Below, piece by piece: positions 1 to 9,526 of a stretch of DNA of 64,000 nucleotides. Positions within the stretch are counted from its first letter, which is position 1. Each line of letters begins with the position of its first letter. Both the position numbers and the translations under genes were made by a program. Source of the stretch: Pinibacter sp031553495 (GTDB taxonomy: Bacteria; Bacteroidota; Bacteroidia; Chitinophagales; Chitinophagaceae); contig JAVBLN010000031.1 of the NCBI GenBank assembly GCA_031553495.1, forward strand, positions 72,399-136,398, in the 5' to 3' direction. Under the pieces are notes generated by a model. That model was given only the letters and a program-made list of their open reading frames with translations. It did not search any database and was not told the origin of the DNA.

Positions 1-708
1 GCATACAGGCATGCTGTAAATACGATAGATGATGAAGTGGAAAATCTTATCAAAACAATTACTTCGTATAAAAAGATTCCGATTGTAATTGGTGGCGGAC
101 ATAATAACGCATATCCGTTAATAAAAGGTGCGGCCAAGGGTTTGCATAAGGCCGGAGTTATTCCGTTGGCGCAAATTAATGCGATCAATCTTGATGCGCA
201 TAGCGATTATCGTGCCGCAGAAGGCAGGCATAGTGGAAATGGTTTCCGTTATGCGGAAGAGGACGGTTATTTACAGAAGTATTTTATGCTTGGAATTCAT
301 GAAAATTATTTGCCACAAAATGTATGGATGGATATTGTGAACAATCCGTTTTTTGATTGCATTACTTATGAGGATATTTTTCTGCACGGCAAACGTGACT
401 TTATAGAAGCTATCGGCGATGCTATAGATTTTACTGACGACACGGCGTGCGGTATAGAGCTTGATCTGGACTGCGTTCAGAACGTATTAAGTAGCGCCAC
501 CTCACCTTGTGGAATTTCGCCCATGCATGCCCGTCATTACATCAATATGACTTCGGCAGAAGCAAATGTTGCATACCTGCATATTTGTGAAGGGGCTGTA
601 CAATTGAGTGATGGCCGTAAAGATGACACTATAGGCAAATTGATAAGCTATCTTGTAACGGATTTTATTAAAGCGCTTAGTGTAGAAAATGCGGAAGAAA
701 ATTTATAA
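1..708 (+). CDS. Formimidoylglutamase-like arginase-family hydrolase, 5' end cut by the window
   Basis: The reading frame is open from base 1, so the gene starts outside the window; the GTG at 37 is internal. The visible 235 residues carry the manganese-binding motifs of ureohydrolases in order: GGGHNNAY (about bases 91-114), DAHSD (193-207) and LDLD (about 460-470). The GGGHNNAY form and the later EGRHSGNGF and YLHICEGA strings match the Bacteroidota formimidoylglutamase branch, which removes formamide from N-formimidoyl-glutamate in histidine breakdown. Agmatinase or arginase is the alternative, but these usually have GGDHS/GGGHD motifs. No other hut gene is visible, because the window ends here. 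A strong bidirectional hairpin follows at 865-912. Confidence 0.75.
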   Translation, partial: AYRHAVNTIDDEVENLIKTITSYKKIPIVIGGGHNNAYPLIKGAAKGLHKAGVIPLAQINAINLDAHSDYRAAEGRHSGNGFRYAEEDGYLQKYFMLGIHENYLPQNVWMDIVNNPFFDCITYEDIFLHGKRDFIEAIGDAIDFTDDTACGIELDLDCVQNVLSSATSPCGISPMHARHYINMTSAEANVAYLHICEGAVQLSDGRKDDTIGKLISYLVTDFIKALSVENAEENL

Positions 709-728
709 TGATATGTCTTGCACGGCTT

Positions 729-818
729 AAAAATGTGCTATTTTTTTTGGGACCGGCGGTATTGCTACTATTAAGCATCGTTGTGTCACTCACTTGTACT
801 GATGTAATTCTTTTCAGC
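729..818 (+). repeat. Intergenic repeat copy 1 (core A)
   Basis: Begins with AAAATGTGC and a T-run, then GGGACCGGCGG, the left arm, the core GTTGTGTCACTCACTTGT and the right arm ending CTTTTCAGC. Lies between convergent genes. Similarity to copy 5 continues past the right arm to about 860. Confidence 0.85.
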
Positions 819-864
819 AAAGTGAAACATTCATGCGTAAATTTATACTGCGTATAGTATAAGA

Positions 865-912
865 AAATAGAAAAGGTTGTCTCTATATTTTTTGAGGCCG
901 CCTTTTCTATTT
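865..912. terminator. Bidirectional hairpin between convergent genes
   Basis: A perfect 12-bp stem (865-876 with 901-912, AAATAGAAAAGG and its complement), extended inward by several G-C and wobble pairs. It has A/T runs on both sides and sits between two convergent genes, so it can serve both strands. Confidence 0.7.
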
Positions 913-961
913 CGATTATTTGTGCTAGTCAACTCTATTAATTGTTTGACCATACCATACA

Positions 962-3900
962 TTAGCGTATCAGCATTACCATTCCTTTCCGTTCAATATC
1001 GCCGCAAATTGTTTTTGCATGAATAATATACACATAACCGCCGGCAGGCTGATTTTGACCTTTGTAAGTGCCATCCCAGCAGTCGCTCATTTTGGTGGTT
1101 GAGAAAATTTTTAATCCCCAACGATTGTAAATGCTGAAGTCGATCAGTTCATTATTCACGCCCCAATGTCTAATGTTAAAACAATCGTTTTGTCCATCAC
1201 CATTTGGTGAGAAAGCATTGGGTACAACAAACAAACTTTCACCATCAGTTGTTACGTTTACCATAATACTATCGATAGCAGAGCAACTGTTTCTATCAGT
1301 GACTTTTACATAAAACTGGGTATTGGAAAGCACACTCGCAATAGGACTGATAGCAGAGGGATCAGTGAGAAAATTAGCCGGCCACCAGTTGTATTCAATT
1401 CCACCGGAAGCTGATAAACTTACCCGTGGATGACTGCAATCAATGTCGCCGGATTTTTGAATATTAATAACCGGCAAAGGATTAACCTTAACCTGTGCAG
1501 TAACATCATCGGTAAAGTTGCAAGCTATATTTGTAATTGTTGCGGTATAGTTTGTGGTAGCTGATGGATACACAATTGCGGAATTTGTATTTCCGGAAGT
1601 AATAATGTCCTGCATAGGCTGCCATAGAACTAAGTCGCCACCGCTTGCATTAAGAGAAACGGAATCTCCAATACAAATTTCAGGGCTGCCCGGTGAAATG
1701 AAAAATGCGGGCTTAGGCAGCACTTTTACCAGGATAGAATCCAGGTTGCTACAGCCGTTTGCGTCGGTAACCTGTGTTTTATAAAAAGTGGTTTCGTCTG
1801 TTGTAGCCACAGGGTTTGAAATTGTTGTACCGCTTAATCCTTTTGCAGGATACCAGTTGTATTTTATACCACCGGAAACCATTAGCTGAGCACTACCCGG
1901 AATACATATAGTTGTATCGTTACTTTTGGTAATAGTAGGCAGCGGCAGTAAATCAATGGTTATGTTGTTTGTAGTAAAGCAGCCATCATTAGCAGCTTTT
2001 AACGTATAAGTAGTTTTTGTGTGCGGTGTAGCGGTAGGGCTTGCGATCGATTTATTGTTTAGTGTGGCTGCCGGCGACCACTCAAACATTTTTACGGAAG
2101 CACTTTGTGTTTGCAGAACAATTGAGGAGCCTTCGCAAATTGTTGTATCGTTCATTATAGAAACAGCGGGAGGCGCGATAGTAAACACCGTTACAGAATC
2201 GGTATTAGCACAATTATTATTATCGGAAATCTTTACAAAATATTTTGTAGTATCTACCGGTGTTGCAACAGGGTTGGCAATAGTGGTAGAAGATAAAGTG
2301 GGTGAAGTATTCCACTCATATTTAATTGCGTTTGGAGCCGAAGCGTTTAACTGTACCGGGTTTCCCGTACAAACTATAATATCATCAGTAAGAGAAATAA
2401 CAGGCAATGGCAAAGAGTAAATATTAATGGAATCTTTATTAGTACAATTATCCGCATTTGTAACTGCTACAATATATTTACCTGCATTTTTTGCCCAAAT
2501 GGTTTTAGTCTGTTCGCCGGACAGCCAGTTATATTTTATACTGTTGTCTCCGGCATTAAGAAGCAGCGAATCATTTTTACAAATGCTTGTATCCAGGCCC
2601 AACTCAACAATGGGTGATTCTTTCACAGTAGTTTTAAATTCATCCTTTCCTTTGCAGCCATAGTAGTCGTATTCTACATAATAATTGCCGGCAGCTTTTG
2701 CAAAAATCGCAGTATCAGTGTTGCCGGTATTCCATATGTATTTACCATATGGGAAATTAACTTCAAGTTTTACACTATCTCCACGGCAAAGGAAAGTATC
2801 CAAGACCGGTTGAGGTAGTGGCGAAGGTAAAACAACGATAGATTTACAAAAAGAAGATTGTGTGGGTAACCCTTCGTCAACCAATAAATTAATATTGTAA
2901 ATACCGGGTTTAGAATAGGTGATTGTTGGCGGTGTGTGTAGAGAGGAGTTCGGAATATTAACATCAGTGCTGCCTGAAAATTTTAAACGGCTTAGTGTGT
3001 TATTGCGGGCGTTTGGAATAAAAGTATACAGGTCAGAACCTTCTCTAAATATTTTTGACAATGAATGAGGAAATTCGAAATTCGCAATATTACCCATAGA
3101 AACACCAGTGGGAACATTAGTAATAAGGTTGTTGAAATCAAGTTTGGTAAGATCGTTAGATGAAGGTCGGTTAGGATCTTTACCATTTACTATAAAGCCA
3201 ATTAATTGTCCGCAGAATCTTAATATTAAAAGATCACGCGGTTGGTTCAATACATTGCTTGGATTTCCAAGATTTACAGCAACAGGTGTGTTGCTTAACG
3301 AATTGCCAAAGTCGAGTCGAGTTAATGTGGAACTGGTTGTATTTGTTATGAATACATACCATTTGCCATTTTCATTAATGGCATTTATGCCTGTGGGGTA
3401 ATCTAATAATCCATTAAAACCTCCAAGGTTTGTAGCAGTTGGAGGATTGGTAAAATCGTTTCCGAAATCAAATCGTGTTACAGTATTGTTATCGGCATTC
3501 ACAGTAAAACCATACCATTTGCCGCCGTTATCCTGGAATATATTCAGGTCAAGCGGTTGTTCTAAATTGCCAATATTACCCCAGTTAGTAGCCACGGGCG
3601 AATTATTTGTAATATTTGTTCCAAATTCAATTTTAACGATACGTCCGCTATTGCCAACTACAGTAGCTCCGCCAACAAGAAACGCATACCATTTACCATT
3701 AGATTTTATTACCTGAATACCTTCCAATCCATAAGTAACAGGGAGAACGCCAAAGTTTCCTAGATCTTTAGCTACAGGTGTATTAAGCATACTATTTCCA
3801 AAGTCAAATCTGATCAAATTACCTCCATAATTATTAGTAAGAAACCCATAATAATTACCATTGTCAGAAACAATATCAATGAAAACCGGCCATGAAAGTT

Positions 3901-6628
3901 CTCCGCTAATATTACCAAGATTTTCACCAATTGGCGTACTGTTGATGTCTGCCACTGAAAAGTTCCAATAATAAGAAGAACCCGTTGTTGAGGTGTTTAC
4001 AATATTTACTGGTGTATTTACGCAAACTGAGTCAGGAGCAGTAAAACCCGGGATAGCGCAAGTTGTAAAGTTGACATTGATTGTATCTTTTGAAGGACAT
4101 GGCATTCCATCAATATCAATATTAACCCAATAAGTTCCGGATTGCGAAACCGTTATTGAAGATGTGGTTGCTCCATTGTTCCATAAATAGCTTTTAGCAT
4201 TTGGCTTTGTGGCATCTATTGTATAAGATTTATTGCAAGTTGAAATATCATCACCAAGAAATTTTTTTTCTCCTTCAACTACAACGATTGATTTGCAGAA
4301 AGATGATTGTGTGGGTAATCCTTCGTCTATAGTTAAGTAGATATTATAGGTGCCAGGTACTGAATAAGTAATAATTGGAGGGGTAGGCGAAGTAGAGTTA
4401 GGAATGTTGGCATTATTACAACCTGGAAATTTAATGCGTGTTATGGTATGATTTCGAGCATTGGTTACAAAACAATAAAGGTCGTTACCCTCTCTGAAAA
4501 TTTTTGAAAATGAGTGGGGAAAATCAAAATTTCCAAAATTGCCTAAATCGGCAGCTGAAGGGATACTTTCCGGGTCGTTATTAAAATCCAACCTGGTTAT
4601 ACTATTGTAATTATTATCTCCATTGTTCACAAACCCAATTAGTTTATCGCAAGTTTGCATTATATAAATATCTCTGGGTTTGTATAGTTGGTTTCCCGGA
4701 TTACCAATATTTATGACTGTAGGTGTATTTGATAAGGAATTTCCATAATCAAGCCTGGTTATGCTGTTGTTGTATTCATTTGTAATATATACATACCATT
4801 TGTCATTTACAGATATTGCATTTATCCCTGTGGGATAGTTAAGATATCCAATATTAGAAAGATTGACTGCTGTTGGTGTATTGTCCAGGTCATCTGAAAA
4901 ATCAAATTTTGTTATGGTATTATTTTTTGCATTAATTGTCAACCCGTAAAAATTAGCCTGATCTTTAAAAACATAAAGATCTACAGGCTGTGCAAGACCA
5001 CCAATATTGGGATAAGTTGTTATTATAGGGGAGGTGTTTGTAATACTGGTACCGAACTCTATTTTATAAAGTTGGGGTGTTGTTCCATAATCGGAGTCGC
5101 CGCCTACTAAAAGCGCATACCATTTTCCGTTAGAGTTTACAATTTGAATTCCTTCCAAGTGCATTTGAAGTTTTCCGAAATTGCCTAAATCCACTGCTGT
5201 CGGGGTGTTCAGTAAGTTATTGCCAAAGTCTAGTCTTGTTAAGGTTCCGGCGTGATTGTTTACAACGAATAAATAGAACATTCCATTTACTTTTACAAAA
5301 TCGGAAAATACAGGCCCTCTAAGATAGTAACTTGGATTCCCAATATTATCGGCAATTACAGTTCCTCCCAAATCACCGGAACAAAAACTCCAATAGTAGC
5401 TTGTCGACGCTGTTGAGGTGTTTACAATATTTACTGGTGTATTTACACAAACTGTGTCAGGGGCTGTAAAACCAGCAGTAGGGAAGCTGCATTCTTTTAC
5501 AGTAACCAGCGTTTGTTCATTGGAAGTTATATTCTCACTAAATGAAAAGTCGTCAAGTGCAAAATCATTACCATCATAAATGGTGTTCATGTTTTTTATG
5601 GAAATAGTAGCGGTGGTATTATTTCCGGAATTCCATGTTGTGTAAAATCTGTCCCATATGCAGGATTGAGAGTTTGCATCAAAAATACTACCTAAAGGAA
5701 TGTTGTTTATTGAGAATTGCAGGCTTGCCGGATTATTATTAGTAATAGTTTGTAGCCAACAGGAAAATACATAGTTGGTATTAGGTTTAACAGTTATAGT
5801 TTGTTGCCAAACATCAACATTGGGAGTTGTTGAACCGTTAACCAACATCATATTTCCCGAGCCTGTTGTGTGGTCGTGGCAGGCTGGCATATTTGGGTGC
5901 CAGCTTGCTGGATTGTTACCCACATAGTAAACACCGTCAGGCAGGCCGCTACCTGAATACTTATATTGTGAAGAGAAACCTATATTACCATTTGAAAAAT
6001 CGCCATTTTTTATAAGGTTTGCTCCTAATGTCGTATTGGAAATATTGGTAGAACAATCATTAGCATCAGTAATGGCAACAAGTGAATAATAAGTATTATC
6101 CTTTACTGTTTCCGCCACAGTAAATGGTACTCCACTTAAAACATTCTCCTGAACAAATGTTTTAGTGCCATTTGTATAAGTGAGTTTGTAAGGTCCTTGT
6201 CCGTTAGTCGCATTAAAAGTAAGTAAAGGATTTTGTCCTTTGCAAGTAATTTTACCGGTAAGTGAACCTTCAAGGGTAGGACAGCCTAAATCTCCAATTT
6301 TAGCTACTGAGGAATTATTAGAAAGTTTAAGCCAGTTATTGCAGGTGAAGTTTGTGTGGTCATCTTTTACATTAACCAATATAAAAGAAGAATCGGCGCA
6401 TCCTGCTTCATCTGTTATTAAGATTTTATAAGGAGTTGCAATAGTTGTATTATTCAAACCAACTGATGGGGACCTGTAAAAAGAAACTCCGCCATATGTA
6501 GAAAAATTATTGTAAAGAAAAGAACATAGCAACAGTGTATATGGTAATAAAGAGTATTTTTTCAGGAAAAGTATGATTAACAACTTTTTCAAAGGGTGAT
6601 TTTTTTTTATAAAGATAAGGATTGGCAA
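962..6628 (-). CDS. Giant secreted adhesin-like protein with T9SS type B C-terminal domain
   Basis: About 1888 residues. The N-terminus is basic and hydrophobic (signal-like, residues 14-42). Residues about 205-375 look like a lectin/CBM-type jelly roll (LIKNGDFSNGN start). Two homologous blocks of about 400 residues follow, each starting with a PKD-like segment (SVCVNTPVNIVN or TVCVNTPVNIVN) and continuing with a propeller-like array of RLDFGN-SLSNTP-LGN units. Then come about six Ig/PKD-like repeats (CxGxxxxLxA). The last 90 residues form the CHU_C gliding/T9SS type B sorting domain (FSPNGDGQND, YNRWG, WDGTYKG, GGYVYII). The protein is expected on the cell surface or released. No ATG occurs in the first 250 or so codons: the frame starts with TTG at 6628, a second TTG at 6592 would give an MKKLL-type signal peptide, and the frame is closed by a stop at 6671-6673. 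The true 5' end is therefore uncertain. Confidence 0.85.
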   Translation of the reverse strand: MPILIFIKKNHPLKKLLIILFLKKYSLLPYTLLLCSFLYNNFSTYGGVSFYRSPSVGLNNTTIATPYKILITDEAGCADSSFILVNVKDDHTNFTCNNWLKLSNNSSVAKIGDLGCPTLEGSLTGKITCKGQNPLLTFNATNGQGPYKLTYTNGTKTFVQENVLSGVPFTVAETVKDNTYYSLVAITDANDCSTNISNTTLGANLIKNGDFSNGNIGFSSQYKYSGSGLPDGVYYVGNNPASWHPNMPACHDHTTGSGNMMLVNGSTTPNVDVWQQTITVKPNTNYVFSCWLQTITNNNPASLQFSINNIPLGSIFDANSQSCIWDRFYTTWNSGNNTTATISIKNMNTIYDGNDFALDDFSFSENITSNEQTLVTVKECSFPTAGFTAPDTVCVNTPVNIVNTSTASTSYYWSFCSGDLGGTVIADNIGNPSYYLRGPVFSDFVKVNGMFYLFVVNNHAGTLTRLDFGNNLLNTPTAVDLGNFGKLQMHLEGIQIVNSNGKWYALLVGGDSDYGTTPQLYKIEFGTSITNTSPIITTYPNIGGLAQPVDLYVFKDQANFYGLTINAKNNTITKFDFSDDLDNTPTAVNLSNIGYLNYPTGINAISVNDKWYVYITNEYNNSITRLDYGNSLSNTPTVINIGNPGNQLYKPRDIYIMQTCDKLIGFVNNGDNNYNSITRLDFNNDPESIPSAADLGNFGNFDFPHSFSKIFREGNDLYCFVTNARNHTITRIKFPGCNNANIPNSTSPTPPIITYSVPGTYNIYLTIDEGLPTQSSFCKSIVVVEGEKKFLGDDISTCNKSYTIDATKPNAKSYLWNNGATTSSITVSQSGTYWVNIDIDGMPCPSKDTINVNFTTCAIPGFTAPDSVCVNTPVNIVNTSTTGSSYYWNFSVADINSTPIGENLGNISGELSWPVFIDIVSDNGNYYGFLTNNYGGNLIRFDFGNSMLNTPVAKDLGNFGVLPVTYGLEGIQVIKSNGKWYAFLVGGATVVGNSGRIVKIEFGTNITNNSPVATNWGNIGNLEQPLDLNIFQDNGGKWYGFTVNADNNTVTRFDFGNDFTNPPTATNLGGFNGLLDYPTGINAINENGKWYVFITNTTSSTLTRLDFGNSLSNTPVAVNLGNPSNVLNQPRDLLILRFCGQLIGFIVNGKDPNRPSSNDLTKLDFNNLITNVPTGVSMGNIANFEFPHSLSKIFREGSDLYTFIPNARNNTLSRLKFSGSTDVNIPNSSLHTPPTITYSKPGIYNINLLVDEGLPTQSSFCKSIVVLPSPLPQPVLDTFLCRGDSVKLEVNFPYGKYIWNTGNTDTAIFAKAAGNYYVEYDYYGCKGKDEFKTTVKESPIVELGLDTSICKNDSLLLNAGDNSIKYNWLSGEQTKTIWAKNAGKYIVAVTNADNCTNKDSINIYSLPLPVISLTDDIIVCTGNPVQLNASAPNAIKYEWNTSPTLSSTTIANPVATPVDTTKYFVKISDNNNCANTDSVTVFTIAPPAVSIMNDTTICEGSSIVLQTQSASVKMFEWSPAATLNNKSIASPTATPHTKTTYTLKAANDGCFTTNNITIDLLPLPTITKSNDTTICIPGSAQLMVSGGIKYNWYPAKGLSGTTISNPVATTDETTFYKTQVTDANGCSNLDSILVKVLPKPAFFISPGSPEICIGDSVSLNASGGDLVLWQPMQDIITSGNTNSAIVYPSATTNYTATITNIACNFTDDVTAQVKVNPLPVINIQKSGDIDCSHPRVSLSASGGIEYNWWPANFLTDPSAISPIASVLSNTQFYVKVTDRNSCSAIDSIMVNVTTDGESLFVVPNAFSPNGDGQNDCFNIRHWGVNNELIDFSIYNRWGLKIFSTTKMSDCWDGTYKGQNQPAGGYVYIIHAKTICGDIERKGMVMLIR

Positions 6629-6770
6629 GATTTTTATTTTCTTTAATTGAGGTGATGTATATCTTGGGTTTTATGAAATCTTCTGTATGGACTGTTGGTG
6701 TTTTTGCGCTTTGAAATTCAGTATGATTCTATTACACTGTTTAGATTTGCGCAGAATGCTTCAATATGTT

Positions 6771-6872
6771 GAATAGCATTACTACCGCACAAGTGAGTGA
6801 CACAACGATGTTTAATAGTAGCACTACAGCCGGTATCCTAAAAAAAAACTTTTCACATTTTTGGGCTGTGTA
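6771..6872 (-). repeat. Intergenic repeat copy 2 (core A)
   Basis: Minus-strand copy with full structure: AAAAATGTG, a long T-run, GGATACCGGC, the left arm, the A core and a right arm ending in CTATTCA. It forms an inverted pair with copy 3, only 20 bases away. Confidence 0.85.
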
Positions 6873-6892
6873 AAGTGTAAAAGGCGTGCTTC

Positions 6893-6982
6893 AAAATGCA
6901 ATTTTTTTTAGGGTATCAACATTAGTATTTCATGGCATCATCGTTGTGTCACTCACTTGTGCGGTAGTATTTTATGGCATCG
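6893..6982 (+). repeat. Intergenic repeat copy 3 (core A, CATGGCATC arms)
   Basis: A-type core between two near-identical arms, GTATTTCATGGCATC on the left and GTATTTTATGGCATC on the right, so the direct-repeat design is very clear here. The upstream part has AAAATGC and an eight-T run, as in copies 1, 5 and 21. Confidence 0.85.
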
Positions 6983-7118
6983 CTGTAAATTCCATTTGTT
7001 CTCATCCGGTATAAATGCCTTGAGAAATAGCATGGTTTAAAGAAATTCATAAAATTTTTGTGACGTATTAAATAAAGAATGTTATAGTTTTGAAAAATTA
7101 GTTGCTTAATTAATATCA

Positions 7119-7895
7119 ATGAAAACAGTAATATTTGCCGGGGGTCTCGGAACCAGAATTTCAGAAGAAACCGAGGCGAGGCCAAAGCCTATGGTTGAAA
7201 TAGGTGGTAAACCTATTTTGTGGCATATAATGAAAATTTATAGTCATTATGGATTTAATGATTTCATTGTCTGTCTTGGTTATAAGGGCTATATTATTAA
7301 GGAGTATTTCATGAATTATTTCTTACATAACTCGGATATTAGAGTTGATGTGGCTAATAATAAGATGGAGGTTCTGGGAACAAAGAGCGAGAATTTTAAA
7401 ATCACACTTGTTGAAACCGGGTTAAATACAAAAACCGCGGGAAGACTTCAACAAGTACAAAAATATATTGGTAACGAAGATTTTATGCTAACTTATGGTG
7501 ATGGGGTTTGCGATGTAAATATTAATGAATTGATTACTTTCCATAAATCGCATAAAAGAATAGCTACGGTTACCGCGGTGCAACTTGAAGCAAGATTTGG
7601 TGGTATGGATTTAGCAAAAGATGGAAAGGTGGAATCTTTTAGGGAAAAAGCAAAAGATGAAAGCAAGTGGATTAATGCAGGCTTTTTTGTGCTAAAGGGG
7701 GATGTTTTTAAATACTTGCAGGGAGATATGACTCAAATGATGTGGGAAGACGAACCTCTTGAACGATTAACAGATGATAAGCAAATAATGGCGTATAAGC
7801 ATAAAGGTTTCTGGAAACCTATGGATGCTTTACGAGATAAAATTGAGTTGGAAGATTTGTGGAAAAATAATCAGGCAAAATGGAAAGTTTGGTAA
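7119..7895 (+). CDS. rfbF: Glucose-1-phosphate cytidylyltransferase
   Basis: Makes CDP-glucose from CTP and glucose 1-phosphate, the first step to CDP-linked 6-deoxy sugars. The 258-residue length is the family norm. It has the nucleotidyltransferase signature GGLGTR at residues 8-13, the RPKPMVEIGG segment at 21-30, LTYGDGVCDVN near 128, and the C-terminal GFWKPMDALRDK typical of RfbF. First gene of a tightly packed plus-strand operon that runs to 15444; its stop overlaps the start of rfbG (TAATG at 7893-7897). The following dehydratase confirms CDP rather than dTDP as carrier. Confidence 0.93.
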   Translation: MKTVIFAGGLGTRISEETEARPKPMVEIGGKPILWHIMKIYSHYGFNDFIVCLGYKGYIIKEYFMNYFLHNSDIRVDVANNKMEVLGTKSENFKITLVETGLNTKTAGRLQQVQKYIGNEDFMLTYGDGVCDVNINELITFHKSHKRIATVTAVQLEARFGGMDLAKDGKVESFREKAKDESKWINAGFFVLKGDVFKYLQGDMTQMMWEDEPLERLTDDKQIMAYKHKGFWKPMDALRDKIELEDLWKNNQAKWKVW

Positions 7896-8968
7896 TGATG
7901 AAAAATTTAGAAAATGCATATCATGGGAAAAGGGTTTTTGTAACCGGTCACACCGGGTTTAAAGGTGGTTGGCTTATATCTATGCTGCGAATATTAGGGG
8001 CACATGTGAAAGGTTATGCATTAGTGCCAGAGTACAATAATAGCATATATGCTCATCTGAAAATTAAGGGTTTTATAGAAGAAAGTATTATTGCAGATAT
8101 TAGAGATAAACAAACGCTTAGTAAAGAATTAGAAAACTTTCAACCTGATTTTGTTTTTCATTTAGCAGCTCAACCACTGGTGAGAAGATCATACAATATC
8201 CCCGCCGAAACATTTGAGGTGAATGTTGTGGGTACGGCAAATGTGCTGGAAGCAGTAAAAAGTTTGAAAAAGCAGTGCACTGTAGTGGTGATAACCACAG
8301 ACAAGGTTTATGAGAATAAGGAAAATGGAACGTTATATAAAGAAAATGACATCTTGGGTGGTTATGATCCATACAGCGCAAGTAAAGCTTGTACTGAGCT
8401 TGTAGTGAATTCGTTCAGAAGCTCATTTTTTAATATTCAAAAATATTCTTCTCATCAAAAGGCTCTGGCAAGTGCGAGAGCCGGAAATGTTGTAGGTGGT
8501 GGAGATTGGAGCCAGGATAGAATAGGTCCTGATATTGTGAGATCATTGATGGCTGAGCTTCCAATCAATGTACGTAATCCGTATGCCGTGCGTCCGTGGC
8601 AACATGTACTTGAACCCTTAAGCGGATATTTATTGTTAGGTGCATTGCTGTGTGAAAGTCCTGAAAAATATAGCGGAGCATATAATTTTGGTCCGCAACC
8701 AGAAGATCATTTATCAGTTAGAGAATTGGTAGAAGTTTCAATTAAAAGTTGGGGTACAGGAAATTGGAACGATAAATCAGATAAAAACCAGCCACATGAA
8801 GCAGGTTTGTTGCAGCTGGATATTACTAAAGCAAAGACAGAGCTAGAGTGGTATCCAAAACTGAATGCGATCCAGGCAATAGAATGGACACTTAATTGGT
8901 ATAAACAAAGTGAGGTAAGTAAGATCGATTTTACTTTTGATCAAATTAAAAAATATCTTGCGTTATGA
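7895..8968 (+). CDS. rfbG: CDP-glucose 4,6-dehydratase
   Basis: Converts CDP-glucose into CDP-4-keto-6-deoxyglucose with bound NAD. Short-chain dehydrogenase fold: Rossmann motif VTGHTGFKGG at residues 16-25, HLAAQPLV, TTDKVYEN, and the catalytic YSASK (Tyr-xxx-Lys). The start at 7895 is chosen because it gives a TAATG junction with rfbF. A GTG- or ATG-type start five codons upstream (7880) is possible but would overlap rfbF by 16 bases. The 3' end overlaps the next gene by ATGA at 8965-8968, indicating translational coupling. Confidence 0.93.
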   Translation: MMKNLENAYHGKRVFVTGHTGFKGGWLISMLRILGAHVKGYALVPEYNNSIYAHLKIKGFIEESIIADIRDKQTLSKELENFQPDFVFHLAAQPLVRRSYNIPAETFEVNVVGTANVLEAVKSLKKQCTVVVITTDKVYENKENGTLYKENDILGGYDPYSASKACTELVVNSFRSSFFNIQKYSSHQKALASARAGNVVGGGDWSQDRIGPDIVRSLMAELPINVRNPYAVRPWQHVLEPLSGYLLLGALLCESPEKYSGAYNFGPQPEDHLSVRELVEVSIKSWGTGNWNDKSDKNQPHEAGLLQLDITKAKTELEWYPKLNAIQAIEWTLNWYKQSEVSKIDFTFDQIKKYLAL

Positions 8969-9510
8969 ATTTTATGCCCACATTGCTGCAAGGTAGTTTT
9001 GTAATTGATTTGAATGTTTTTAAAGATAACAGAGGGTGGTTTGCCCGTACTTATTGTAAAGAAGAATTTGCTCAAATCGGCCACAGTGAAGAATGGGTGC
9101 AAATAAACCATTCATTTACAAACACAAAAGGAACAATTCGTGGGATGCATTTTCAAATGCCTCCTTTTGAAGAAATTAAGATGGTGCGTTGTATAAGCGG
9201 GGCTGTTTATGATGTGATAATTGATCTTCGAAAAGAATCCAAAACTTTTCTCCAATATTTTGGAACAGAGCTTTCGGCCGAAAATAGGAAGATGTTATAT
9301 ATACCAAAGGGCTTTGCACATGGTTTTCAAACATTGACCGAGAATGCAGAATTGATATATCATCACAGCCAGTTTTATAAACCTGGTGTCGAAAATGGTA
9401 TTAGGTATAATGATTCTGCTATTAATATACAATGGCCGTTAAAGGCTGAAAATGTTTCTGAAAGAGATCTGAATCATCCAGTTATAGACAAAAATTTTAA
9501 AGGAATATAA
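8965..9510 (+). CDS. dTDP-4-dehydrorhamnose 3,5-epimerase-like protein (cupin)
   Basis: 181-residue RmlC-type cupin. IRGMHFQMPP carries the His that acts as general base, and IPKGFAHGFQTL is the second family motif. In this operon its substrate is probably the CDP-4-keto-6-deoxy sugar, not dTDP-4-keto-6-deoxyglucose, since the cluster has rfbF/rfbG and no rmlA/rmlB. Epimerisation at C3 and/or C5 would prepare the sugar for C-methylation or for a gulo/altro-type product. Start overlaps rfbG by four bases. Confidence 0.85.
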   Translation: MNFMPTLLQGSFVIDLNVFKDNRGWFARTYCKEEFAQIGHSEEWVQINHSFTNTKGTIRGMHFQMPPFEEIKMVRCISGAVYDVIIDLRKESKTFLQYFGTELSAENRKMLYIPKGFAHGFQTLTENAELIYHHSQFYKPGVENGIRYNDSAINIQWPLKAENVSERDLNHPVIDKNFKGI

Positions 9511-9526
9511 CAATAGAAATATATTT

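Larger units (their letters stand above)
6629..7118. other. Divergent intergenic region filled by two back-to-back repeats
   Basis: Holds repeat copies 2 (minus) and 3 (plus) back to back. The last 130 bases before rfbF are AT-rich and include TATAGTTTTG at about 7084-7093, one base longer than a TAnnTTTG box, a weak promoter candidate. I see no coding sequence. Confidence 0.5.

Noticed and set aside
6893..6982. Direct repeat, spacer, direct repeat pattern like a minimal CRISPR
   Set aside because: The spacer (core) is the conserved part, only two repeats per locus, dispersed over 14 gaps and no cas genes.
7880..7894. Upstream start for rfbG at 7880
   Set aside because: Would overlap rfbF by 16 bases; 7895 gives a normal TAATG junction.
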